Assembly: GCF_014203275.1 (NCBI RefSeq)
Contig: NZ_JACHIP010000003.1
Span: 434,001-498,000, forward strand
Length of the DNA: 64,000 nucleotides
Direction of reading: 5' to 3'
From: Granulicella aggregans
Lineage (GTDB): Bacteria; Acidobacteriota; Terriglobia; Terriglobales; Acidobacteriaceae
The notes beneath the pieces were generated by a model, which was not told the origin of the DNA, searched no databases, and worked only from the letters and a program-made list of their open reading frames with translations. Below are positions 26,294-35,592 of the stretch, one piece after another. Both the position numbers and the translations under genes were made by a program. Positions within the stretch are counted from its first letter, which is position 1; each line of letters opens with the position of its first letter.

Positions 26294-28320
26294 TCTCAAG
26301 CCGGCGCCGGTTTCTGAAGACCTCTGCCGCAATTGCTGCGAGCAGTTCAGCGACGATGAGTGGGATCTCGGCAGTCGCCGGCACGATCAAAAGCAACAGT
26401 CCCCAACGTGAAGTGGTGGCCAACAAAGCGCCACTCGCGGCCAGCTCTTTTTATCCGCTCCCGATGGGATCGATCATTCCTCGCGGATGGCTCAGGCGTC
26501 AGTTACAGATTCAGGCCGATGGACTGGGTGGCCATCTGGATGAGATATGGGCCGATGTTGGCCCGAACAGCGGATGGCTGGGCGGAACCGGAGAATCTTG
26601 GGAGCGTGGACCATACTTTGTCGACGGTCTGCTGCCGCTCGCGCACCAACTGGACGATGCGAAGTTGAAGGCGAAGGCGCAGCGCTTCATCGAGTGGACG
26701 TTGACGCATCAGCAGGCAAACGGGATGATCGGCCCGGCCAGCAACGACGACTGGTGGCCACGAATGGTCATGCTGAAGGTGCTGACGCAGTACGAAGAGG
26801 CGACCGGCGATCCGCGCGTTGTGCCGTTCATGGCACGCTACTTCCGGTATCAGCTTGAAACATTACCTGCGCGACCGCTTCGTGATTGGGGAAAGTTTCG
26901 CTGGCAGGATAATGCTCTTTCTGTGATCTGGCTTTACAACCGGACGGGCGATCAGAGCTTGTTACAGCTGGCGAAACTGCTGCATGAACAAGGCCACGAC
27001 TGGCAAGCGCAGTTTGCGGACTTCAAGTACACCGAGCCAGTAACGCCGGAGCGAATTCATCTCGACGAGAAAAATGGATTGGGAGATACGGCGCTTTCCA
27101 CGCACGGAGTAAATAACGGGCAGGCCCTGAAGGCTGCGCCGGTGTGGTCCCTGCTTACGGGCAAAGAAGAAGATCGCAAGGGCATGCAGCAGATGCTCTC
27201 GGCGTTGGACAAATACCACGGCTTGCCCAATGGCATGTTCTCCTGCGACGAGCACTTCGCCGGGCGCAATCCATCGCAGGGAAGCGAGCTTTGTACCGTC
27301 GTAGAGGCGATGTATTCGCTTGAGGTGGGCATGTCGATCCTGGGCGATGCCGCGCTGGGTGACCGACTGGAGCAGCTTGCCTTCAACGCGCTTCCCGGCG
27401 CGTTCACCGATGACATGTGGGCACATCAATATAACCAGGAGCCCAACCAGGTCGAGGTGAGTCTGCACAGAAAGCCGTGGACCACGGACGGGCCTGAGTC
27501 GAATATCTATGGCCTTGAGCCGAACTTCGGTTGTTGCACGGCAAACTTTCACCAGGGGTGGCCGAAGTTCACCAGCAGCTTGTGGATGGCGTCGGCTGAT
27601 GGTGGTCTCGTCGCCGCAGCCTATTCGCCCTGCGAGGTGAAGACGGTTATCCAAAGCGTGCCTGTACATCTCGTCGAAGAGACACAGTATCCGTTCCGCG
27701 AAACAATCCATCTAACGGTGAATCCGGCGAAGCCAGTAACGTTCCCGCTCAAACTCAGGATTCCGACGTGGGCCACCTCGCATGAGGTCGCGGTCAATGG
27801 GAAGAAGATCGAGAGCAGCGTGGTTGATGGCTTTGTCCGGATTGATCGCGAATGGCACACGGGAGATGCAGTCGAACTACATATGCCGATGGAAGCTCGC
27901 GTGGTGCCGGGATTCAATCAATCCGTGTCAGTGCATCGCGGTCCGCTGGTCTTCTCGTACGCTATCGGCGGGTCGTGGTTGAAGCTTGCAGAGCGGGGCA
28001 AGGCGAGCGACTGGCAGGTCTATCCGACGACGGCCTGGAACTATGCTCTTGATGTATCCGAGGAGGCAGCGAAGAGCCTCAAGGTTGAGGAGCTTCCCAT
28101 TGGGGATGCGCCGTTTTCTCTGAAGGGAGCGCCGGTTCGCATCGTGGTGCGGGCGCACAAAGTCCCTTCTTGGCGAGCAGAAGATGGGGTTGCCGCTTCG
28201 GTGCCGTCGAGTCCCGTCGCCACTATGGGTGCGCCCGAGACGATCGCTCTGTATCCATACGCCGCGGGCAAGTTGCGTATTACCGCGTTTCCAGTGAAGG
28301 GTGAAACAGCGAAGTCCTGA
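26290..28320 (+). CDS. Secreted GH127 beta-L-arabinofuranosidase-like enzyme
   Basis: This 676-residue enzyme probably removes beta-L-arabinofuranose from plant arabinan or hydroxyproline-rich glycoproteins. It begins with a Tat-type signal (SSRRRFLKTSAAIAAS). The GH127 zinc-thiolate site is recognisable: E333 and C335 in GSELC, and the pair C415-C416 in NFGCCTANFHQGWPKF, corresponding to Glu338, Cys340, Cys417 (nucleophile) and Cys418 of Bifidobacterium HypBA1. An (alpha/alpha)6 barrel spans about 60-435, followed by beta-sandwich domains. Its ATG overlaps the previous stop, and a 14-bp hairpin covers its own stop codon. Confidence 0.92.
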   Translation: MISSRRRFLKTSAAIAASSSATMSGISAVAGTIKSNSPQREVVANKAPLAASSFYPLPMGSIIPRGWLRRQLQIQADGLGGHLDEIWADVGPNSGWLGGTGESWERGPYFVDGLLPLAHQLDDAKLKAKAQRFIEWTLTHQQANGMIGPASNDDWWPRMVMLKVLTQYEEATGDPRVVPFMARYFRYQLETLPARPLRDWGKFRWQDNALSVIWLYNRTGDQSLLQLAKLLHEQGHDWQAQFADFKYTEPVTPERIHLDEKNGLGDTALSTHGVNNGQALKAAPVWSLLTGKEEDRKGMQQMLSALDKYHGLPNGMFSCDEHFAGRNPSQGSELCTVVEAMYSLEVGMSILGDAALGDRLEQLAFNALPGAFTDDMWAHQYNQEPNQVEVSLHRKPWTTDGPESNIYGLEPNFGCCTANFHQGWPKFTSSLWMASADGGLVAAAYSPCEVKTVIQSVPVHLVEETQYPFRETIHLTVNPAKPVTFPLKLRIPTWATSHEVAVNGKKIESSVVDGFVRIDREWHTGDAVELHMPMEARVVPGFNQSVSVHRGPLVFSYAIGGSWLKLAERGKASDWQVYPTTAWNYALDVSEEAAKSLKVEELPIGDAPFSLKGAPVRIVVRAHKVPSWRAEDGVAASVPSSPVATMGAPETIALYPYAAGKLRITAFPVKGETAKS

Positions 28321-28345
28321 TCTTGAACGACCAGGACTTCGCTGT
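28306..28345. terminator. 14-bp perfect hairpin at the GH127 stop
   Basis: ACAGCGAAGTCCTG (28306-28319) pairs perfectly with CAGGACTTCGCTGT (28332-28345) around a 12-nt loop, followed by ACTTTGG. The 5' arm encodes the last residues of GH127. It lies between converging genes (next stop at 28367) and probably serves both. Confidence 0.75.
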
Positions 28346-28366
28346 ACTTTGGCTCGGATTAAGTGG

Positions 28367-29662
28367 CTAGCTGCGGGTCAGAGCGCGTCGCATTAAGACT
28401 TCCAGTGCCGCCTTCTGCTCGGCGTACTCCGAATCAGAGACCGTACCCTGAAGTCGATCAGTCTCCAGCGCGAAGAGTTCTTCTTTGAGTGCCGAAAGAA
28501 CTCCGCCCGATGCGGACGGCGCTACATAGCTTACGTCAGAGGCTGCAACCGGGATGACGGCAGGACGTGCGTCTGGACCGGCAGCAGGTTGCGGAGTGGG
28601 CTGCTTCAACATGATGCCCGCACCGGCGGCGAGGACAAGGCCAAGGCCACCGATGATCCACCACTTGTACTTGGCCCAGGGATCGTTGTTGCCCTCGGGA
28701 TCGATCGGGTTGTTGAGGCCGATGCCCGGCTTGGTATCGTTCGCTGAAGTAACCGGGCCACCGCTTTGCGCTCCGTTCGCGGCGGTAGCTTCGCCCTGCG
28801 GCGAGTTGTCCTCGCGCGGGAGTTGGCCTGTGCCGGAGACAGTGAATCCGAGAGGCTGCGATGGGGATACATTGCGGGCGACGTAGGTCTGGGCCGTCGT
28901 TTCCTCCGTGACAGACGAGTAGGGGGCGCTGCCGTCGGCCTTGAAGGTCATGCTCTTGGGCATCATTACAGCGATGGTGTCGGTGACCATTCCTGGCTTC
29001 GGCATGAAGCTGAGGCTGCCCTTGTAGGGAAGCTTGTAGCTTACCTGGAAGCGCGTCTCGCCAGGGCGGATGGGGAAGATGAAGGTGTAGTGGTTGGGAT
29101 CACCGACCGGAACCGGGGCGGAACGCACCGGCATGCCGCCGGGTCCAAGAGCAGCTGAGCCTTCGATGACTGCGCCCGCAGGCAGGTAAAAGTCGAACGG
29201 ATGATCGCTGAACTGCGTCTTAGGCGGAGTCGAATCATTCTTGACGAAAAAATTCTCAACGACTGTAAGCGATGCTCCGCTGGGGTCCGTCTGCAAGCGC
29301 ATTACGTCCGCCTCGCCCGTGATGCCTTCGACCTTCGCGGCGGCGGTGAACACTTCGACGTCGATGGTGTCGGTGCCGGGTTGGACGGGCTGGAAGTAGT
29401 TCGCCTTGTCGTGGGTGACGCGGACGAGATGGACGCCGCCGGGATCGGGCACGGCGAGCGAGAAGCGGCCCTTGCCGTCGGTCTTGCCGCGCGTGCTCTC
29501 CTGCATGCCCTGCTGGAGGCGGATGAGGACGACGTCATCTCCAGCGGCAGGTTTGCCGGTCGTCTTATTGGTGACGGTGCCCTTGATAGAGCTCTGAGCG
29601 GAGGCGGAGAGTGCAGCGAGAGAGAGCAGGCAAAGTGTTGCGGATGTCTTGAAGAAGCTCAT
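28367..29662 (-). CDS. Exported carboxypeptidase-regulatory-like protein with C-terminal membrane anchor (ccm operon)
   Basis: The product is 431 residues from ATG 29662, which starts a signal peptide (FFKTSATLCLLSLAALSASAQ); a longer frame to 29842 adds a low-complexity segment and is rejected. Residues 25-110 are a carboxypeptidase-regulatory-like beta domain (IKGTVTNKTTGKP). A second beta region spans 115-270, a transmembrane helix lies at 333-352, and residues 389-426 form a short helical module. That module aligns without gaps over 31 residues (12 identical) with the small protein encoded just upstream. Position at the end of the ccmF-ccmH unit suggests a role in cytochrome c maturation or the membrane redox chain (inference). 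Confidence 0.8.
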   Translation of the reverse strand: MSFFKTSATLCLLSLAALSASAQSSIKGTVTNKTTGKPAAGDDVVLIRLQQGMQESTRGKTDGKGRFSLAVPDPGGVHLVRVTHDKANYFQPVQPGTDTIDVEVFTAAAKVEGITGEADVMRLQTDPSGASLTVVENFFVKNDSTPPKTQFSDHPFDFYLPAGAVIEGSAALGPGGMPVRSAPVPVGDPNHYTFIFPIRPGETRFQVSYKLPYKGSLSFMPKPGMVTDTIAVMMPKSMTFKADGSAPYSSVTEETTAQTYVARNVSPSQPLGFTVSGTGQLPREDNSPQGEATAANGAQSGGPVTSANDTKPGIGLNNPIDPEGNNDPWAKYKWWIIGGLGLVLAAGAGIMLKQPTPQPAAGPDARPAVIPVAASDVSYVAPSASGGVLSALKEELFALETDRLQGTVSDSEYAEQKAALEVLMRRALTRS

Positions 29663-29753
29663 AGGTTGATTACGTTCCGGGCTTTCTTGTGGCTTCGGAA
29701 AAGCGAAATGCGGGATTTCTTCAAATGACGGCAGTTTGTGCGAGGACAGAGGT

Positions 29754-30056
29754 CTAAGAAGGCAGTTGAGTGCGGATTCTGGAGACTGTGGGCGGGGTGA
29801 GGCCTTCGAGTTCGGCGACGACCTGCGCTGCTTCATCTTCAAGAGCGGCGCGTTGTTCGGCGTAGTCGGGCTCGGGATGCTTGCCGGCGAGGTACTCGAA
29901 GTTGAGGTCGCGAAGGTTGTCGTAGATGACGTCCTTGCGCTCGCGGAGGTAATCGGCGCGGGTCTTGTCGCGCTGAACGAAGGGGTTCTTCTCCGGCCAA
30001 AACATGTAAGCGAAGATGCCCAGGGTCAGGACGATGATGGGGAGGATGCCGTTCAA
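29754..30056 (-). CDS. Small membrane protein of the ccm operon (CcmI/SHOCT-like)
   Basis: I start this 100-residue protein at TTG 30056, which overlaps the ccmH stop (TTGA). It gives MNGILPIIVLTLGIFAYMFW, a single N-terminal helix, followed by a charged helical domain ending TPPTVSRIRTQ. A longer opening to 30290 overlaps ccmH in another frame and is not protein-like. The soluble part (DNLRDLNFEYLAGK then YAEQRAALE) resembles the short N-terminal region of CcmI-type proteins and aligns with the C-terminus of the downstream protein. It may present apocytochrome or tether the lyase, but no function is established. Confidence 0.75.
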   Translation of the reverse strand: MNGILPIIVLTLGIFAYMFWPEKNPFVQRDKTRADYLRERKDVIYDNLRDLNFEYLAGKHPEPDYAEQRAALEDEAAQVVAELEGLTPPTVSRIRTQLPS

Positions 30057-30586
30057 TAGAGTGTCTCCCGGCGAATGCGCTCGCGAAGCTCGTCGGTGCT
30101 GGATGTGGTCATGCCTTTGATCTTGAGGGGCACGCGCTGCTGGGTGCGGGACTTCCAGACTCGGATGATGACAGTCGTACCAATGATGGCCAGAAGGAAA
30201 AGAGCAATGGGGGTGATCCAGGCAACATTGTCGAAGCCGCCACGGAGGGGAGCTGCGAGGACCATCGCTCCGTACTTCGCGACAAACCACTCCAGGATCT
30301 GCTTGTCAGACCCGCCATAGCCCATGCCTCCGCTTGCGCTGCCTCCGGTTGGAGAACTACCACTGCCGGCTATTTGAGCCTGAAGTTCCTTGCGCATCCG
30401 GTCGGAGTCTGGGCAGCCGACATGGTTGCACTCAAGAAGGATCTGGCCGCAACTGCAGGCGCACATCATGTTGTGGCCTACGCGCTCGAAGCGTTTCTCG
30501 GCAGTGTCGCCTGCGCCGAGCATCATGATGGCGAGCGAGAAGACGAGGGCAAACTGTATCCAACGGGAGTGAATGAGTCTAGACAT
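30053..30586 (-). CDS. ccmH: Cytochrome c-type biogenesis protein CcmH (cysteine-rich variant)
   Basis: CcmH reduces apocytochrome cysteines during heme attachment on the outer face of the membrane. The 177-residue protein has an N-terminal signal or anchor helix, the CcmH domain (about 33-115) and a C-terminal helix (about 121-142). Instead of the usual LRCxxCQ it has MCACSCGQILLECNHVGC, with five cysteines (C42, C44, C46, C53, C58). The closing FVAKYGAMVLAAP matches the family's F..RYG..VL..P. It overlaps ccmF by 8 bp and the downstream small gene by 4 bp, so the three are translationally coupled. Confidence 0.88.
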   Translation of the reverse strand: MSRLIHSRWIQFALVFSLAIMMLGAGDTAEKRFERVGHNMMCACSCGQILLECNHVGCPDSDRMRKELQAQIAGSGSSPTGGSASGGMGYGGSDKQILEWFVAKYGAMVLAAPLRGGFDNVAWITPIALFLLAIIGTTVIIRVWKSRTQQRVPLKIKGMTTSSTDELRERIRRETLY

Positions 30587-32660
30587 GATGCACCTCAGCT
30601 TCCATGAGCTGAGACGGATTCGGCTGCTCCGAAGTTACGGGTGTCTTGAAGGCATTGCGCGCGAGATTTGGGGCGAGACCAAGAAGCGTCCCCGCGATCA
30701 CGATCAACACGCCGATCCAGATCCAGGCGATCAGGGGGTTCAGGAAAACTTTAATGATCGGTCGATCGGTATCAGGATTTTTGCCTTCATAGATGACATA
30801 GAGGTCGCTTTGCAGCGTGGAGTGCAAAGCGACGATCGTCGAGGGTTGCTGGCTGGCGATGTAGAAGCGGTGTTCAGGAGCTAGCTGGGTAATCTTCTTG
30901 CCGTACTTATAGACGTCGAGCAGGGCGAACTCGGTGTCGTAGTTCGGATTGCTGTCCTGGCTGAACGATTGGCAGACGAGGCGGTATGGCCCAAGCTGGA
31001 TGGAGTCACCAAAGTTCATCTCCATCTCGTGCGACGTGTTGAAGGCACCGCCGGCGATCCCGATAAACATCACGACGATGCCGAAGTGAACGAGATAGCC
31101 GCCGTAGCGGCGGGTGTTCTTGCGAACCAGTTGTAATGTCGAGGCGAAGAGATTCTTGCCGGTCTGGGTGCGAACGACGTTTGCGCCACGCAGGAACTCG
31201 CTCGATATGGCGGTGACGACACCGGCAGCCAGCGAGAAGGTGAGCAAGGAGAAGATCGTCGCGTGCATGTCATCGCCATCCAGCCAGGGGCGGACGCCAA
31301 CGATCATCAGGACAATCGCGGTGACGGCGAAGGCGACGCCGGGAAGGATGAAGTTGCGGCGGATGGAGCGCAGAGAGGTCGCTCGCCATGCGAGGAGCGG
31401 GCCTACTCCAGTCAGGAATAGGAGAAAGAGGCCAATTGGCACGTTGACGCGGTTATAGTACGGCGCGTTGACGGTGGCCTTGGAGCCGGTGACGTACTCA
31501 GACAAGACAGGGAAGAGCGTGCCCCAGAGAACGGTGAAGCAGGCGACCAGCAGGACGAGATTATTGAAGAGGAAGCTGGATTCGCGAGAGACGAGCGACT
31601 CGAGCTTGTTCTCGGACTTCAGGTGGTCGCGGTTCTTGAAGAATGCGAAGAGGCAGACTGCGAAGACGATCAGGATGAAGCCGTAGAACCAGTCCCCGAT
31701 GTTCGATTGGGCGAAGGCATGGACAGAGCTTACTAGACCGGAGCGGGTGAGCAGCGTTCCCAGGATCGTCAGCATGAACGTCGAGAAGATCAGCCACACG
31801 TTCCAATTCTTCATCATGCCGCGCTTCTCCTGCATCATGACGGAGTGCAGGAAGGCGGTGCCGGTGAGCCAGGGCATCAGCGAAGCGTTCTCGACGGGGT
31901 CCCATCCCCAATAGCCGCCCCAGCCGAGAACCGAGTAGGCCCAGTGGGCTCCGAGGAAGATGCCGCAGGTGAGGAAGAGCCAGGTCACCATCGTCCAACG
32001 GCGAGTGATGTGGATCCACTTCTCGCCGGGGTAACGCATCATAAGCGCGCCTAACGCGAAGGCGAAGGGAACAGCGAATCCAACGTATCCGAGATAGAGC
32101 ATCGGGGGATGGATGACCATCTCGGGATACTGCAGCAGGGGATTGAGACCGTTGCCATCGAGCGGAGTGGGCCCGGGCTGGATGGAAAACGGCGGCGCAG
32201 CAAAGTTCAACAATAGGAGAAAGAAGACCTGGATGCCCGCTAGGATGGTCGAGGCGAAGGCGAAGAGACGGACGTCGGTGCGGTGGCGCAGACGGAGAAC
32301 GAACCCATACGTGGTCAGCAGCCATGCCCAGAGGACGAGCGAACCTTCCTGCCCGGACCAGATCGCTGAGAACTTGTACCAACTGGCGAGCGACCGGTTG
32401 GTGTGGTGCATGATGTAGGCGACGGAGTAGTCGTTGGTGTAGGACGCCCACACGAGCGCGAAGGCGGCGCAGGTCATCGCGATGAAGCTGCCAATGCCGG
32501 CGCGGCGGGCGGTCTCACCCAGGCGGCTGGCGGAGTCGATGCGCTGGGTCGCGGAGGAGCGGAGCAGCGCAATTGCCCCAAAGACCAGGGTGTAGGCACT
32601 GAGGACAAGCGCGAGGAGGAGCGAGAAGCTCCCGAACTCCGGCATAGGGTGCGACGGCAT
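30579..32660 (-). CDS. ccmF: Heme lyase subunit CcmF/NrfE-like
   Basis: This 693-residue polytopic membrane protein delivers heme to apocytochrome c. The tryptophan-rich WWD-type motif WGGYWGWDPVENASLMPWL lies near residue 240, with conserved histidines and further helices to about residue 660 where the last membrane segment (IWIGVLIVIAGTLLGL) occurs. I chose the ATG at 32660, with GGAG 7 bases upstream; in-frame alternatives at 32687 and 32645 exist. It is the first gene of a minus-strand operon with ccmH and two small-domain genes. No ccmA-E or ccmG is present in the window. Confidence 0.93.
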   Translation of the reverse strand: MPSHPMPEFGSFSLLLALVLSAYTLVFGAIALLRSSATQRIDSASRLGETARRAGIGSFIAMTCAAFALVWASYTNDYSVAYIMHHTNRSLASWYKFSAIWSGQEGSLVLWAWLLTTYGFVLRLRHRTDVRLFAFASTILAGIQVFFLLLLNFAAPPFSIQPGPTPLDGNGLNPLLQYPEMVIHPPMLYLGYVGFAVPFAFALGALMMRYPGEKWIHITRRWTMVTWLFLTCGIFLGAHWAYSVLGWGGYWGWDPVENASLMPWLTGTAFLHSVMMQEKRGMMKNWNVWLIFSTFMLTILGTLLTRSGLVSSVHAFAQSNIGDWFYGFILIVFAVCLFAFFKNRDHLKSENKLESLVSRESSFLFNNLVLLVACFTVLWGTLFPVLSEYVTGSKATVNAPYYNRVNVPIGLFLLFLTGVGPLLAWRATSLRSIRRNFILPGVAFAVTAIVLMIVGVRPWLDGDDMHATIFSLLTFSLAAGVVTAISSEFLRGANVVRTQTGKNLFASTLQLVRKNTRRYGGYLVHFGIVVMFIGIAGGAFNTSHEMEMNFGDSIQLGPYRLVCQSFSQDSNPNYDTEFALLDVYKYGKKITQLAPEHRFYIASQQPSTIVALHSTLQSDLYVIYEGKNPDTDRPIIKVFLNPLIAWIWIGVLIVIAGTLLGLAPNLARNAFKTPVTSEQPNPSQLMEAEVHHV

Positions 32661-32779
32661 GTTTTGGCTCCAGCGTAATTCTCTCAACTGGAGAGCGAAT
32701 CGGCAACGTGAATGCCGGTTATCGGCTGGCTGTCAATCGCATGATGTAGGCAGAACTCGATCAGAAGGAGGATATCCGC

Positions 32780-32809
32780 ATGCGATCACGTATCGAACCG
32801 AGAAACTAA
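32780..32809 (+). other. Nine-codon mini-ORF with a strong ribosome-binding site
   Basis: AAGGAGGA at 32765-32772 is followed after 7 bases by an ATG opening a nine-residue frame (MRSRIEPRN, stop at 32807-32809). It lies on the plus strand between ccmF and the response regulator, both on the minus strand. It could be a remnant of a lost gene, or chance. No downstream plus-strand gene is adjacent that it could attenuate. Confidence 0.2.
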
Positions 32810-32810
32810 A

Positions 32811-33218
32811 TCACGCTGGACTCAGGCTGTCGCCCTCTTCAGGGCTATGGAGCATGGAATGTACGGTGGCCAGCAGGCTATCCGGAAGCAGTGGCTTCAA
32901 GCGAAAGACGATGTTGAGATCGGCATACTCCGCTTCGGCTTCCATCAGACCACTGATCACCAATACCGGGAGATCTGGATGGGTCTCGCGCATAAAACGA
33001 ACAAACGCTGCTCCGTTCATGCCCGGCATGATGTGATCGGTGATCACAAGGCTAATGTCACCGGCAAACTCGCCGGCGCGCATCTGCTCGAGGGCGCGTT
33101 GCGGGCTAAGTACCGCAATGACGAAGTATCCGACGCGCTTCAGGATCGTCTGTCGGGTCGCGGCCTGAATGGCGTTGTCATCGATGAGGAGGATGGTTGG
33201 TGAGTGCGTGTTCGTCAA
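32811..33218 (-). CDS. Single-domain response regulator (receiver only)
   Basis: This 135-residue protein is a lone CheY-like receiver. The phosphorylation pocket is visible: D13-D14 (LLIDDNA), the phospho-acceptor Asp in VITDHIMPGMNG (about residue 60), Ser in VLVISGL and Lys in FRLKPLLPDSL. No output domain follows, so it acts through protein contacts or in a phosphorelay; the kinase is not nearby. The only start consistent with the fold is a TTG at 33218, which has no clear ribosome-binding site, so translation may be weak. It is divergent from the symporter, with an inverted repeat between. Confidence 0.85.
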   Translation of the reverse strand: MTNTHSPTILLIDDNAIQAATRQTILKRVGYFVIAVLSPQRALEQMRAGEFAGDISLVITDHIMPGMNGAAFVRFMRETHPDLPVLVISGLMEAEAEYADLNIVFRLKPLLPDSLLATVHSMLHSPEEGDSLSPA

Positions 33219-33243
33219 ATGGGGTAACTCGATAGGGCGTTAT

Positions 33244-33256
33244 CTAAACCGTTTAG
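33244..33256. promoter_or_regulatory. Perfect 6-1-6 inverted repeat, candidate operator
   Basis: CTAAAC-C-GTTTAG lies 26 bp upstream of the response-regulator start and about 240 bp upstream of the symporter. A single central base is compatible with some dimeric regulators, including odd-centred LacI operators. The remaining 280-bp gap (33219-33498) also has GAACCTCT as a direct repeat at 33481 and 33501 spanning the symporter start; nothing else is supported. Confidence 0.4.
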
Positions 33257-33498
33257 GATACTCAACCAAGGTCTGCAGACTTACAAGTCGGTAATACGTG
33301 GGATGCACGGAGTTTGTCTCAGGGTGCCTGGCAAATCGAGAAATCTCGCCCCGCACCGTAAAGCCCAATGGGATATCGCTGTTGCAGAAGTATCATGGAG
33401 TTAGTTGCAGTCATTGCATTCTTCCAGACTTCGTTCCCAGGTCCAGTGCAGGATGACCTCGGCCGCGATGAATCGACATTGAACCTCTAAGGGCAACC

Positions 33499-35310
<1,812 letters not shown>

Positions 35311-35340
35311 CGCTTTTGTTGAACGATTGGAGAGAATTCG

Positions 35341-35592
35341 ATGGGGCTTGATATACGTGTTCCGCTGGGAGCAATCTTCCTGATTGTGGGTGGGATCATG
35401 TCGGTGTATGGCATCGTCACACGCAGCAGTTCGATCTACGAGAAGTCGATGGGTATCAACCTGAACCTGTGGTGGGGCGTTGCCATGCTTGTCTTTGGCG
35501 GGGTTATGTTCTTCTTCGGACGACAGCAGAAGTGGCAGGACGACCCGGTAACGCCGCGACCGTGGGAACGTGGCGAGGGCCCGCGGCACTAA
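35341..35592 (+). CDS. Small two-helix membrane protein linked to the symporter
   Basis: This 83-residue protein has two hydrophobic helices (VPLGAIFLIVGGIMSVYGIV and LWWGVAMLVFGGVMFFFG) separated by a short polar loop, and a charged C-terminal tail. GGAGAG lies 7-8 bases before the ATG. I do not recognise the family. Placement 30 bp after the symporter suggests a partner or stabilising subunit, as seen for some SSS transporters. Its stop overlaps by 4 bp the stop of the convergent EAL gene. Confidence 0.75.
   Translation: MGLDIRVPLGAIFLIVGGIMSVYGIVTRSSSIYEKSMGINLNLWWGVAMLVFGGVMFFFGRQQKWQDDPVTPRPWERGEGPRH

Noticed and set aside
29663..29842. N-terminal extension of the ccm-operon carboxypeptidase-regulatory protein
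   Set aside because: It is low-complexity and precedes a good signal peptide at the ATG at 29662.
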